Below, one piece after another: positions 36,126 through 45,282 of a stretch of DNA of 64,000 bases. The stretch is from CAZHFW01 sp964531675. Lineage in GTDB: Bacteria; Planctomycetota; Phycisphaerae; Phycisphaerales; UBA1924. The stretch lies in contig CAZHFW010000009.1 of assembly GCA_964531675.1 (NCBI GenBank), positions 52,342 to 116,341 of the forward strand, in the 5' to 3' direction. How positions within the stretch are numbered: the stretch's first letter is position 1; every line of letters begins with the position of its first letter. The translations under genes and the position numbers were made by a program. The notes below the pieces were generated by a model. It made no database searches. It saw only the letters and a list, made by a program, of their open reading frames with translations, and was not told where the DNA came from.

Positions 36126-39100
36126 GCGGGCACCTCTTCCTCAGGCTTGTGCGGCGGCTTGCGCCGCAGCAGGCTGTAGAACACCGGAACCATCAGCAGG
36201 GTCGTCGCGGTCGCCACCAGCAATCCGCCAATGACCGCCCTTCCGAGCGGCGCGTTCTGCTCGCCGCCCTCTCCCAGACCGAGCGACATGGGGAGCATGC
36301 CCATGATCATCGCCAGCGCGGTCATGAGCACCGGACGCAGTCGCACGCGTCCGGCCGCGAACGCGGCATCGAGGGCCGAAAGCCCCTCGCGCCGCTGATC
36401 GTTGGCGAACGTGACGAGCAGAACCGAGTTGCTGGTCGCGACGCCGATGCACATGATCGCGCCCATGAGAGAAGGCACGTTGAACGTCGTGCCCGTCACC
36501 AGCAGCATGCACACGATGCCGATCAAAGCGCCGGGCAAGGCGGTGACGATGATGAAGGGATCGGTCCACGACTGGAAGTTGACGACCATCAGGAAGTACA
36601 CGAGCAGCGCCGCCGCGACCAGTCCGAACGTCAGGCCCCCGAAACTCGAACGCATGGACTCGAGCTGTCCGCGGACCGTGATCGACGAGCCCTTGGGAAG
36701 CTTGTCCTTGAGTTCCGCCAGCACGCGATCGATCTGGCGGCCCACAGTCCCAAGGTCGGTGCCCGAGACCGACGCCAGCACGTCGTACACGGGCTGCACG
36801 TTGTAGTGGCTCACCACGGCCGGAGCACTCCCCCTCGATGTCGTTGCAACATTGGTGAGCAGCTGAGGCGGGGCTCCGCCCGCGATGCTCAGGGGCGTGC
36901 CGCGAAGCTCGTCAAGCGAGTCCATCTTGTACTGCGGCGTCTGCACCGCGACCGCGTAGTTCACGCCGTTCTTCGGGTTGAGCCAGTAGTTGGGCGCCGC
37001 CTGTCCGGAAGAGCTCAGGGAGATGAGCAGGTTGGACGCCACGTCGCGCTCATTGAGGCCGATCTGCGACGCCCGTGTGCGGTCCACCTCGATCCGCATC
37101 TCGGGGGCGTCGGTCACTTGCAGCATGTGCACATCCACCGCGCCGGGGATCTTCGCCACGCGGCGTTCGATCTCGCGGGCCAGCGCCAGGTTCTCCGCCC
37201 GCGCCACGCCGCTCACCTGAATGTCGATCGGCGCCGAAAGGCCGAAGTTCAGGATCTGCGAGACGATGTCCGCGGGCTGGAAGAAGAACACGCAGTCGGG
37301 AAAGTCCTTGGGAAGCTCCCGCCGCAGCGTCTCGACGTACATGCCCGTCGGATTGCGATGCTCCGGCACCAGCGACACCAGGATCTCGCCATCCGCCGGC
37401 GAGACCGTCGCCGAGTCGGAGAACGCCAGATTCACGCCGCCAGCGGGGATGCCGATGTTGTCCAGGATGATCGAGATCTCGTCGGGCGGGATGAGCTGCC
37501 TGATGCGATCCTGCACCGCCAGGAAGCGCCGCTCCGACTCTTCAATCCGGGTTCCCGCCGGGCACCGCACATGAAGCCGGAACTGCCCGCTGTCCACGCT
37601 GGGGAAGAAGTCTTGCCCGACCAGGGGCGCCGCCAGGCCCGCCGCTCCGATGCTGAGGGCAAAGACGCCGATCGCGAGCCCGCGGTTGCCAAGCGTCCAC
37701 CCCAGGAGCACGCTGTACGCGCCGCGCAGCTTCTCGAAGAGCGCGTTGAATCCGCGGTGCATCGCCCAGATGGGGCCGCGCCCGCTGGCGTGCTCGCCAT
37801 GGGCGTAGATGGACGCCTCCCGAGCGAGCAGGTACCGCACCATGGTGGGCACGAGCGTCCGCGACAGCACATAGCTCGCCAGCATCGCGAAGATCACCGC
37901 GAGGGAGAGGGGCACGAACAGGAACTTGGCCGCCCCGCTGATGAACACCACCGGCACGAACACGATGCAGATCGCCAGCGTCGAGACGAACGCGGGGACC
38001 GCGATCTGCTGGGCGCCGTCCAGGATCGCCTGGAGCAGAGGCTTCTTCATCGCGAGGTTGCGGTGGATGTTCTCGATTTCCACCGTCGCGTCGTCCACCA
38101 GGATGCCCACCGCCAGCGCCATGCCGCCCAGGGTCATCGTGTTCAGGGTCTGGCCGATCGCGCTGAGCACGATGATGGACACCATGATCGAGAGCGGGAT
38201 CGAAACGCAGATGATCACCGTGGAGCGCCAGGAGCCCAGGAAGAGCAGGATCATCGCGCCCGTCAGGCCCGCCGCGATCGCGCCCTCCTTCAGCACGCCA
38301 TCCAGGGCCGCTTCGACGAACACCGACTGGTCGAACAAAGGCCTGATCTTGAGCTCCGAGGGCAAGCCCGCCTGGATCGCGGGCAACGCCGCCTTCACGC
38401 GCTTGACGATGTCGAGCGTCGACGCGCCGGTGGACTTGAGGATCGAAAGCAGCGCCGATCGCGAGTAGTCCGTGTGCACCATCGAAACCTGCGGCAGGAA
38501 CCCGTCACGAACCTGGGCCACGTCCCGCAGATAGATCGTCGAGGCCCCGCGCTGCGCCACCGGCATGTCGCTGAACGCGTCCAGCACCTCCGGGCTCGCG
38601 TTCGTTCGGATCGAGTACTCCGTCGATCCGAACTTGGCGGTGCCCGCCGGGAGGATGACGTTCTGGCTGTTCAGCGCCGCCGACACATCGGCGGGCGCCA
38701 GCCCCCGCGCCAGCAGCGCGTCGATGTCCAGGTCCACCATGATCTGGCGGGCCTTGCCGCCGTAGGGCAAGGGCACCTGCGCACCCTGGACCGTCGCGAG
38801 CCTCGTGCGGATGAAGTTCAGCCCGAGGTCGTAGAGCGCCTGCTCGGAAAGCGTGTCGCTCGACAGCGCCGCCTGCAGGATCGGGACGTTGGACGCCGAA
38901 TAGCGGATCACAAAGGGAGGCGTCGTGCCCTGGGGCATGATTCGCAGGATCGTCTGGTTGATCGCGGTGACCTGCGCGACCGCGGCCTCGATCTTGGTCC
39001 CGGGTTGGAAGAAGACCTTGATGACGCCCACGCCCGTGAGCGACTGGCTCTCGATGTGCTCGATGCCGTTGACCGTGGTGGTCATGGCCCGTTCGGAGAT

Positions 39101-39295
39101 GGTGACGAAGCGCCGCTCGATCTCTTCGGGCGAAGCGCCGTTGTACGACCAGATCACCGACACGACCGGGATATCGATCTCGGGAAAGATGTCCGTCGGC
39201 GTGCGGATGATCGTGACGACGCCCATCAGGGCGATCACGATCGCCATCACGACGAACGTGTACGGCCGACGCAGCGCGAGCCGGACGATCCACAT
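36122..39295 (-). CDS. RND-family efflux permease (AcrB/HAE1-like)
   Basis: 1057 residues, the usual size. It starts with MWIVRLALRRPYTFVVMAIV and ends in the typical cytoplasmic tail after twelve predicted helices. RND hallmarks include PTDIFPEIDIPVVSVIW, GASPEEIERRFV, the periplasmic loops and GGMALAVGILVDDATVEIEN, the usual G-x-x-VDD motif in helix 4 involved in proton relay. The permease is read before the adaptor, an order found in some RND operons. Divergent from the TetR regulator with a duplicated operator in between. Multidrug export or heavy-metal export are both possible; no metal-specific motif was seen. Confidence 0.92.
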   Translation of the reverse strand: MWIVRLALRRPYTFVVMAIVIALMGVVTIIRTPTDIFPEIDIPVVSVIWSYNGASPEEIERRFVTISERAMTTTVNGIEHIESQSLTGVGVIKVFFQPGTKIEAAVAQVTAINQTILRIMPQGTTPPFVIRYSASNVPILQAALSSDTLSEQALYDLGLNFIRTRLATVQGAQVPLPYGGKARQIMVDLDIDALLARGLAPADVSAALNSQNVILPAGTAKFGSTEYSIRTNASPEVLDAFSDMPVAQRGASTIYLRDVAQVRDGFLPQVSMVHTDYSRSALLSILKSTGASTLDIVKRVKAALPAIQAGLPSELKIRPLFDQSVFVEAALDGVLKEGAIAAGLTGAMILLFLGSWRSTVIICVSIPLSIMVSIIVLSAIGQTLNTMTLGGMALAVGILVDDATVEIENIHRNLAMKKPLLQAILDGAQQIAVPAFVSTLAICIVFVPVVFISGAAKFLFVPLSLAVIFAMLASYVLSRTLVPTMVRYLLAREASIYAHGEHASGRGPIWAMHRGFNALFEKLRGAYSVLLGWTLGNRGLAIGVFALSIGAAGLAAPLVGQDFFPSVDSGQFRLHVRCPAGTRIEESERRFLAVQDRIRQLIPPDEISIILDNIGIPAGGVNLAFSDSATVSPADGEILVSLVPEHRNPTGMYVETLRRELPKDFPDCVFFFQPADIVSQILNFGLSAPIDIQVSGVARAENLALAREIERRVAKIPGAVDVHMLQVTDAPEMRIEVDRTRASQIGLNERDVASNLLISLSSSGQAAPNYWLNPKNGVNYAVAVQTPQYKMDSLDELRGTPLSIAGGAPPQLLTNVATTSRGSAPAVVSHYNVQPVYDVLASVSGTDLGTVGRQIDRVLAELKDKLPKGSSITVRGQLESMRSSFGGLTFGLVAAALLVYFLMVVNFQSWTDPFIIVTALPGALIGIVCMLLVTGTTFNVPSLMGAIMCIGVATSNSVLLVTFANDQRREGLSALDAAFAAGRVRLRPVLMTALAMIMGMLPMSLGLGEGGEQNAPLGRAVIGGLLVATATTLLMVPVFYSLLRRKPPHKPEEEVPA

Positions 39296-39338
39296 CCCGG
39301 AACACTCCTCACCCCAAGGTCCGGTTGAAACCCGGATA

Positions 39339-39364
39339 CTTACGGTGTATGCTTACGCTGTAAG
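39339..39364. promoter_or_regulatory. Duplicated 13-bp palindromic operator candidate (TetR site) between RND and tetR genes
   Basis: Two adjacent 13-mers: CTTACGGTGTATG (39339-39351) and CTTACGCTGTAAG (39352-39364). The second is a perfect inverted repeat (CTTAC-GCT-GTAAG), the first an imperfect one (CTTAC/GTATG), and the two differ at two positions only. They lie 44-69 bp upstream of the RND permease ATG and overlap a plausible -35/-10 region on the minus strand. Typical size and symmetry for TetR dimers. Confidence 0.72.
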
Positions 39365-39475
39365 ATAGGCGTCCGTCGATGCGGGGTCAAACTTCGCCAA
39401 TCCGACCCCATCCGTCCGGTGCTCCCTCGCGATCGATGCCCGTCGCCCCGATTGCTCCGTATTCTTGTCCTCCCC

Positions 39476-40225
39476 ATGCCCACCCCCAAGCGCCAACCCC
39501 TCTCCCGCCAGCGCGTCATCAGCGCCGCGATCGACTTCGCCGACCGCGAGGGCTTCGAGGCCCTGAGCATGCGCGAGCTGGCCGATCAGCTCGGCGTCGA
39601 GGCGATGTCGCTCTACAACCACGTGCCCAACAAGGACGCGCTGCTGGTCGGGATCGTCGAACAGCTCATGGAAGAGGTGCAGGTGCCTCCCGCCGGCGCA
39701 GGCTCGCCCCGCGACTGGAAGCACCGCGTGCGCGCGATCGCGCAAAGCTACCGCGCGATGGGCCACCGTCACCCCAACATCTTCGCGCTCCTGCTCCTGA
39801 AGGCCTGCAAGCCCGCGCGATCGCTCAGGCCCGTGGAAGCGGTGCTTCAGGCTCTGGCCGACGCCGGATTCGGAAGGCACCAGTCGATCATCGCGCAGCG
39901 AACGATCCTCGGCTTCGTCCGAGGCTACACGCTCTGGGAAATCGGGGGCTTTGTCTCGGGCAAACGCTCCGGACCGGGCTGTCGTGCTCATCCGGAGATC
40001 GTGCACGATCTCCGCGCCATGGACCCGACGGCGTTCCCTCGCGTGGTGGATCTCGCCTCGGAACTGGTCGACTCGGACCCCACCCAGGAGTTTGAGCTCG
40101 GCCTCGACGCGATCCTCGTGGGATTGGAGCATGCACTTGGCCCGGGCACGAAGGCCAGTGTCTCCAAGAGCTCCGCGTCGGCGCGGACCAAGTCCGCGCG
40201 CAAGCCCACACGGGCTCGCGCCTGA
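39476..40225 (+). CDS. TetR/AcrR-family transcriptional regulator of the divergent RND pump
   Basis: 249 residues from the ATG at 39476; a start 57 nt upstream (39419) is possible but adds non-conserved residues. The N-terminal HTH reads SRQRVISAAIDFADREGFEALSMRELADQLGVEAMSLYNHVPNKDALL, the standard TetR_N pattern. The C-terminal ligand-binding domain has an LLLLKACKPARSLRPVEAVLQALADAGF helix, of the type in TetR_C_1 regulators, and a basic Ala/Lys/Arg tail. By position it most likely represses the divergent RND permease and adaptor through the duplicated operator at 39339-39364 and may autoregulate. The inducing ligand is unknown. Confidence 0.88.
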   Translation: MPTPKRQPLSRQRVISAAIDFADREGFEALSMRELADQLGVEAMSLYNHVPNKDALLVGIVEQLMEEVQVPPAGAGSPRDWKHRVRAIAQSYRAMGHRHPNIFALLLLKACKPARSLRPVEAVLQALADAGFGRHQSIIAQRTILGFVRGYTLWEIGGFVSGKRSGPGCRAHPEIVHDLRAMDPTAFPRVVDLASELVDSDPTQEFELGLDAILVGLEHALGPGTKASVSKSSASARTKSARKPTRARA

Positions 40226-40249
40226 GTGCACGCATCGATCGCGACGGCC

Positions 40250-42508
40250 TTAGGCCTTGCGGGCCCGGATCGCCAGGAACATCGGGATCTCGCTGCGCAT
40301 GCGGTTCTCTTCCGCCGCCCGCGGGCCGGGCTGGCTCGTGCGACGGCTCGCCCACTCTTCAAGCGCATCCACAACCAGCCCCGCTCGCGCGAACGCCGCG
40401 ACGTACCAGCCGATCGGCCGGTGATACGTCCACGTCTTCACCGCTTCGGCGCCCGAAGACACCGCACCGGGGTTCATCACGATCGGCGCCTTGCTCTCGG
40501 AGAGGTACGCATCCACGCGCCGGTACTGAAGCACCTCGGGCTTGGGCTGGAAGCGCGTCTTGCCCTTGATGAAGGGCTTGCCCGGCCCCTTCCCGCCTTG
40601 AGCGCCTCGGTCCGTGCCCTTGTCCCAGCCCCACGCGGTCTGCCCCGGATTGCGGAACGCCGGGTGCAGGATGACCGAGACCATCGGCGCGCCGTGCTGG
40701 AGCCGCGCCGCGCAGCTCGCCAGCACCGGATCCAGAGGCTCGATGTTCATGAGCGCCAGCACGCAGGCCGCTGCGTCGAAGAGCTCGCCCTCGAACGCTG
40801 CGGACTCCACCGAACCCAGATCCCGCGCATCATGCACGTGATACTCGATGAAGCCGCCTCCGCCCGGGATGCCCGCGTTGCGGGCCGCCTGGATGAGCCC
40901 CGGCGCTGAGTCCACGCCCATGACCCGGGCGCCGCGTTCGGCCAGCGCCCGCGCCAGCACGCCCGTGCCGCAGGCCACGTCGAGTACGCGCTTGCCCGCA
41001 CAATCGCCGAGCAGCTCGAGCGTGCCCGGGATCACGACTTTTTCGTGGTGATCCGAGCCGCGATCTTCGACCAGACCGGTGTACCAGCCCGCGACGTGCT
41101 CCCAGGAAGATTCGGGATCGGCACGCTTGACGGGGCGTTCCTCGCGGGCAGCCTCGGCCGCCGCGATCGCCGCCGCGGATCGTGGCGCCGGAACCATCGT
41201 CGGCTCGGACGCGCCGGGCACATGTCCGGGCTCATCACCATCCGGGGCGCTGCCAGGCGGCGGCTTCTGCCCGATGAGCTTGTAGAACATCGCCGGCACC
41301 GGGCTGCGGTACCGCGCCGTCGTCTTGCTTGAGGGATGCTCAAACCCCAGCTCCGCCGCATGCAGGCAGACGCGCAGATCATGGTCGATCTGCTCGCGCT
41401 CCAGCGGAGCGGGCGCGCTGCCATCGGCAAGCAAAGCCCGATACCGCTGATCCCCGCAGATCGGATGCCCAAGGTCGCGCAGATGCACGCGGATCTGGTT
41501 CTTGCGCCCGGTCTCGAGCCTGAGCTGGAAGAGCGTGCGCCCCTTGCCCGAACCCACCACGCGATAGTGCGTGATCGCGAGCCTGGGCTGCTGCATCGGG
41601 CCCTCGTCGTCGCCGCCCTCGTCCAGGTCGGCCTCGCGCGTGAGCTTGGCGACCTCGCCCACCGGCACGCTCTCCATGAGCCCGCGCTGGTTCTGGCGCA
41701 GATGCGACTGGATGGTGCCGTTGGCCTTGTCTTCGCCGACCTGCCCTTCGCCCACCGCGAAGTAGATGCGGTGCACGTCCTTGGTGCGGAACTGCTCCTT
41801 CAACGTCGCGAACGCCCGCTCGTTCTTGGCGAACACCAGAAGGCCTGAAGCTTCCTTGTCGAGCCTGTGGATGATCCACGCCCGGGCCCCGCGGCGCTTC
41901 CGGCGGACATGCACCTTCACCAGGTCAAAGACGTTCCGAGCCGTGCTCGGACCCGTGCGCGTCGTCACGCTCGTCAGCATCCCCGGCGGCTTGTCCACCA
42001 CGATGACGTCCTCGTCCTCGTGGATGATCGTCAAGCCTGGCGCCAGGAACTTGGCCCGATCCAGTGGCGGCCGGTCAGGCCCGCTGTTCCCGAAGCGGTG
42101 GGGGCCCTTGCCGGGCCGGCCACGGCGCATGGGCGGTCCGCCCGCGCCTTCCATCTCGTCTCCCTGGCCCGCAGGACCGCGATCCGGGCGCGAATCGTTG
42201 AAGCGAGGCCCGCCAAACCTGGGCTTGCCCGAACCGGGCCCGCCCGATCCCGGCCCACTCGGCCTGGGTCCACCCGGTCTTGGTCCACCCGATCTTGGTC
42301 CACCCGATCTTGGTCCACCGACACCGGGACCACCCGGACCGGATGAGGACTCGTCGCTCCCACCGGCTCCGGCGTTCCCAAAGCGGGGCTTTCCATACGG
42401 GGGCTTGCCGCGCGATGGCCGGTCCGCCCCGGAGTTGCCGGAGTGCGGGTTGCCGAATCTCGCCTTGGGGCCCGAGGGCTTCCCGCGCCGGGGTCGATCG
42501 TTGTTCAT
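40250..42508 (-). CDS. RluA-type pseudouridine synthase fused to a SAM-dependent methyltransferase
   Basis: 752 residues in one continuous frame. Residues ~1-145 are low-complexity Gly/Pro/Arg-rich, with 15-bp tandem units. Residues ~150-425 are an RluA-family synthase: IIHEDEDVIVVDKPPGMLTS, HRLDKEASGLLVFAK (catalytic Asp in HRLD, about residue 214), GRKNQIRVHLRDLGHPICGD. After a charged linker (~430-475) comes a class I methyltransferase domain with VLDVACGTGVLARALAERGARVMGVDSA at about residue 503 and a YHVHDARDLG segment. RluA enzymes isomerise uridine in rRNA or tRNA. The attached methyltransferase could modify the same or a nearby base. The start is taken at the ATG at 42508. I know of no common two-domain protein of this kind. 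Confidence 0.85.
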   Translation of the reverse strand: MNNDRPRRGKPSGPKARFGNPHSGNSGADRPSRGKPPYGKPRFGNAGAGGSDESSSGPGGPGVGGPRSGGPRSGGPRPGGPRPSGPGSGGPGSGKPRFGGPRFNDSRPDRGPAGQGDEMEGAGGPPMRRGRPGKGPHRFGNSGPDRPPLDRAKFLAPGLTIIHEDEDVIVVDKPPGMLTSVTTRTGPSTARNVFDLVKVHVRRKRRGARAWIIHRLDKEASGLLVFAKNERAFATLKEQFRTKDVHRIYFAVGEGQVGEDKANGTIQSHLRQNQRGLMESVPVGEVAKLTREADLDEGGDDEGPMQQPRLAITHYRVVGSGKGRTLFQLRLETGRKNQIRVHLRDLGHPICGDQRYRALLADGSAPAPLEREQIDHDLRVCLHAAELGFEHPSSKTTARYRSPVPAMFYKLIGQKPPPGSAPDGDEPGHVPGASEPTMVPAPRSAAAIAAAEAAREERPVKRADPESSWEHVAGWYTGLVEDRGSDHHEKVVIPGTLELLGDCAGKRVLDVACGTGVLARALAERGARVMGVDSAPGLIQAARNAGIPGGGGFIEYHVHDARDLGSVESAAFEGELFDAAACVLALMNIEPLDPVLASCAARLQHGAPMVSVILHPAFRNPGQTAWGWDKGTDRGAQGGKGPGKPFIKGKTRFQPKPEVLQYRRVDAYLSESKAPIVMNPGAVSSGAEAVKTWTYHRPIGWYVAAFARAGLVVDALEEWASRRTSQPGPRAAEENRMRSEIPMFLAIRARKA
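42256..42315 (-). repeat. 15-bp tandem repeats encoding the Gly/Pro/Arg-rich head of the RluA fusion
   Basis: On the plus strand the units CACTCGGCCTGGGTC, CACCCGGTCTTGGTC, CACCCGATCTTGGTC and CACCCGATCTTGGTC run without gap from 42256 to 42315. They encode G-G/S-P-R-x-type repeats of the disordered N-terminal segment. Confidence 0.85.
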
Positions 42509-42560
42509 CGATCCACTCTATGGAGGTCGCACGCCGGTAGCCTTGACCGTTCGGATCTCG

Positions 42561-43268
42561 TCAGCGCCCGACCCGGGATTCGATCAGATCCATGAGCCAT
42601 CCCGCGAACCGGGGCTTGGGGATTCGCCCGGGGGTGTCGGTCCGAGACCCATCGGCGAAGAGGGCCATCGCCTCGATCTCGCCGCTGTCCATGGTCTCCA
42701 GCGGGTTGCCGACGACGACGTCCACCTTCTTGCGCACGAGCTTGGCCTGGGCGGAGGCTTCCAGTTCCTCCCGGGGTTCCAGCGCGAACCCTACCATGTA
42801 TTGCTCGGGACGCCGGTTGGCCGCCACCTCCGCCAGAAGGTCGGGCGTGGGCTCCAGTTCGAGTTGCAAGGGGCCGGCGGTCCGGCGGAACTTCCCATTG
42901 AAGAGCTCGGGGTCGACCTTGGGCCTGTAATCGGCCACAGCGGCCGCCATGACGAGCACGCCCGCGGCGGGAACCTCTTCCCGGAGAAGGGTTTGCAGAT
43001 CCGAACAGGTCCGGAACCGCCGGGTGCGGACGGACGAATGGGTCGGAGCGATCGTGACCGGGCCCAGCAGCAAGGTCACCGGCCAGCCCCGCCGGGCTGC
43101 CTCATCCGCCAAGGCGACGCCGACGCGTCCGGAGGACCGGTTTCCGATGAAACGGACCGCGTCGATGGGCTCGTGGGTCGGTCCCGCGGTGATGAGCAGG
43201 GTCGGGCGGACCAGGGTGGGGTTCCCGGTTGGGCTTTGGGCTGGCTTGGGGGCTGGGCTTTGGGCCAT
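42561..43268 (-). CDS. coaB: Phosphopantothenate-cysteine ligase (stand-alone CoaB domain)
   Basis: 235 residues from the ATG at 43268 (CGGAG seven bases upstream); further in-frame upstream codons, including an ATG at 43394, encode nothing conserved. CoaB joins 4'-phosphopantothenate to cysteine using a nucleotide triphosphate in coenzyme A synthesis. Signatures: LLITAGPTHEPIDAVRFIGNRSSGRVGVALADEA (nucleotide binding), VMAAAVADYRP, then ELEPTPDLLAEVA (the CoaB K/P-x-x-DxL-type region) and VVVGNPLE. The CoaC decarboxylase domain that usually precedes it in a Dfp fusion is absent, so CoaC must be encoded elsewhere. Confidence 0.88.
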   Translation of the reverse strand: MAQSPAPKPAQSPTGNPTLVRPTLLITAGPTHEPIDAVRFIGNRSSGRVGVALADEAARRGWPVTLLLGPVTIAPTHSSVRTRRFRTCSDLQTLLREEVPAAGVLVMAAAVADYRPKVDPELFNGKFRRTAGPLQLELEPTPDLLAEVAANRRPEQYMVGFALEPREELEASAQAKLVRKKVDVVVGNPLETMDSGEIEAMALFADGSRTDTPGRIPKPRFAGWLMDLIESRVGR

Positions 43269-43483
43269 GGTCGGCTCCGTTTTTCGTTCCCGCTCGACTC
43301 GGGCGGGGCGACCGGCGGACAATGTAGCCCCTTCGGAGGCTCCGAAGGGGGCAGGCTGCTGATCTTGGTAGCCTGCATCAACGATTGGTTGCACCGCCGA
43401 ACGCGGGCCGCCGGGGAGGGCGGGGCGTCCGGGCGGTTATTTGTGTCAACACGCCGCACCGGCGGCGTGCATGAAAGGCGAGC

Positions 43484-45226
43484 ATGGCGCGCAGTCGCAA
43501 GAAGCTCGGAGAGATCCTGGTCGGTCTGGGCATCATCACCCCCGATCAGGCTGACAAGGCGGTCGCGGTCGCGAAGGGTTCGGGCAAGCGGATGGGCGAT
43601 GCGCTCATCGAGCTCGGATTCTGCAAGGAGGACCAGGTCGCCAAGGCCCTGGCCAACCAGTTCGGGATGGAGTTCGTTGATCTGGCCACCCCCGCGGTCG
43701 CCAACAAGATCGACATGAAGCTCATCCCCGACGACCTGATCAGGAAGCACTCGATCCTGCCGCTCTCCAAGGCGGGAGGGCGTCTGCAACTGATCATCTC
43801 CGACCCCATGGACCTGGACCTGCTGGACATGCTCCGGTTCAGGCTCAACGTGGAAGTCGAGCCCCGTCTGGCGGCCAAGGGCCAGATCCGCAAGTACATC
43901 GAGGCCGCGGCCCAGGGCACGCAGAAGCAGCTGGCGCCCACCCAGTCGCTCGTGACCGAGTCGATCGACAAGTCGGTGGACAAGTCCGTCGACAAGTCGA
44001 TGGACAAGTCGATCGATGTCGCCTCCGAAGACGCGCCGATCGTCAAGCTCTGCAACCGCATCCTGACCGAAGCGGTGAAGATGCGGGCCTCGGACGTGCA
44101 CATCGAGCCCATGGAAGACCGCGTGCGTCTGCGCTATCGCATCGACGGCGTGTGCGTCGAACGCGATAATCTCCCCAAGCGCATGCAGAACGCCATGCTC
44201 TCCCGCTTCAAGCTCATGAGCGGCATGAACATCGCGGAGAAGCGCATCCCGCAGGACGGCCGCATCAAGCTGCCGGTCGAAGACGCCGCGATCGACTTCC
44301 GCGTCAGCGCCTGCCCGGCCTACCACGGCGAGTCGGTCGTGCTCCGTATTCTGCGCCCCGACAGCGTGCGAATCGGCCTGGCGAACCTGGGCTTCGAGCA
44401 GGACACGCTCGCGATCTTCAACAAGGTGATCCGCCGACCCAACGGCATCTTCCTGGTGACGGGCCCGACCGGTTCGGGCAAGACCACCACGCTCTACACG
44501 GCGCTGGATATCCTCAACCGCCCCGACAAGAAGATCATCACCGCCGAGGATCCGGTCGAATACCAGTTCGAAGGCATCAACCAGTGCCAGGTGCGCGAGC
44601 ACATCGGGCTGACCTTCCCCGCGATTCTCCGCTCGATGCTGCGTCAGGCGCCCAACATCATTCTGGTGGGCGAAATCCGCGATAAGGAAGTCGCCGAAAT
44701 CGCGATTCAGGCCGCCCTGACGGGCCACCTGGTCTTCTCGACCCTGCACACCAACGACGCGCCCAGTGCCATCACGCGTCTGATCGACATGGGCGTCAAG
44801 CCCTTCCTGGTCGCGTCGGCGATCCAGGCGGTGCTGGGCCAGCGACTCATCCGCATCCTCTGCAAGGAGTGCAAGAGGCTCGCCACCGCCGACGAGCTTG
44901 ATCCCAAGTACCTGCGCCTGACCGGCATGACCATGGAAGAGTCGCTCGGCAAGGTCATGCACCCGGTCGGATGCGACGTGTGCAACAAGATCGGGTACAA
45001 GGGCCGTCGCGGGATCTACGAGATGATGGTCATGAACACCGAGATCCGCGAGCTGGCGTTCGCGCTCTCGCCGGTCTCCGAGCTCCGCAAGGCCGCACTG
45101 GCCAGCGGCATGCGTCCGCTCGTCGGCGACGGCAAGATCAAGATCCTCGACGGGAAGACCACCCCTGACGAAGTCGCCAGCATCACGCAGGTCGACGTCG
45201 ACAACATCCCGACCGCCGCAGCCTGA
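43484..45226 (+). CDS. GspE/PilB-family secretion or pilus assembly ATPase (first copy)
   Basis: 580 residues. The N-terminal domain is MshEN-like (KKLGEILVGLGIITPDQADKAV, LIELGFCKEDQVAKALANQFGMEFVDL), which binds c-di-GMP in some relatives. A linker carries four [I/V/M]DKS tandem units at about residues 161-176. The hexameric ATPase core follows, with Walker A GPTGSGKTTT near residue 327, the Asp box IITAEDPVEYQ, Walker B ILVGEIRDKEV near residue 392 and the His box STLHTNDAPSAI. The zinc tetracysteine (CKECKR at about 459, CDVCNK at about 496) is typical of extension ATPases. It opens the T4P/T2SS gene run (second ATPase at 46733). Confidence 0.92.
   Translation: MARSRKKLGEILVGLGIITPDQADKAVAVAKGSGKRMGDALIELGFCKEDQVAKALANQFGMEFVDLATPAVANKIDMKLIPDDLIRKHSILPLSKAGGRLQLIISDPMDLDLLDMLRFRLNVEVEPRLAAKGQIRKYIEAAAQGTQKQLAPTQSLVTESIDKSVDKSVDKSMDKSIDVASEDAPIVKLCNRILTEAVKMRASDVHIEPMEDRVRLRYRIDGVCVERDNLPKRMQNAMLSRFKLMSGMNIAEKRIPQDGRIKLPVEDAAIDFRVSACPAYHGESVVLRILRPDSVRIGLANLGFEQDTLAIFNKVIRRPNGIFLVTGPTGSGKTTTLYTALDILNRPDKKIITAEDPVEYQFEGINQCQVREHIGLTFPAILRSMLRQAPNIILVGEIRDKEVAEIAIQAALTGHLVFSTLHTNDAPSAITRLIDMGVKPFLVASAIQAVLGQRLIRILCKECKRLATADELDPKYLRLTGMTMEESLGKVMHPVGCDVCNKIGYKGRRGIYEMMVMNTEIRELAFALSPVSELRKAALASGMRPLVGDGKIKILDGKTTPDEVASITQVDVDNIPTAAA
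43964..44011 (+). repeat. Four 12-bp tandem repeats inside the first pilB-like gene
   Basis: Units of the form [I/V/M]-GAC-AAG-TC at 43964, 43976, 43988 and 44000 encode [I/V/M]DKS four times in the interdomain linker; sequence differs between units by up to three bases. Confidence 0.9.
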
Positions 45227-45282
45227 TCCGTTTTCTCCGCCACCAACCCGGGCTTGCGCCCGTCTGATCCGAGGTTTCTCTT

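Noticed and set aside
36149..39328. Long plus-strand open frame antisense to the RND permease
   Set aside because: Same GC-bias artefact; translation has no domain features and the opposite strand is a clear AcrB-type permease.
40250..42508. Possible frameshift joining two separate genes (RluA and methyltransferase)
   Set aside because: The frame is continuous with a charged linker and no stop or start signal between the domains, so one fused gene is the simplest reading.
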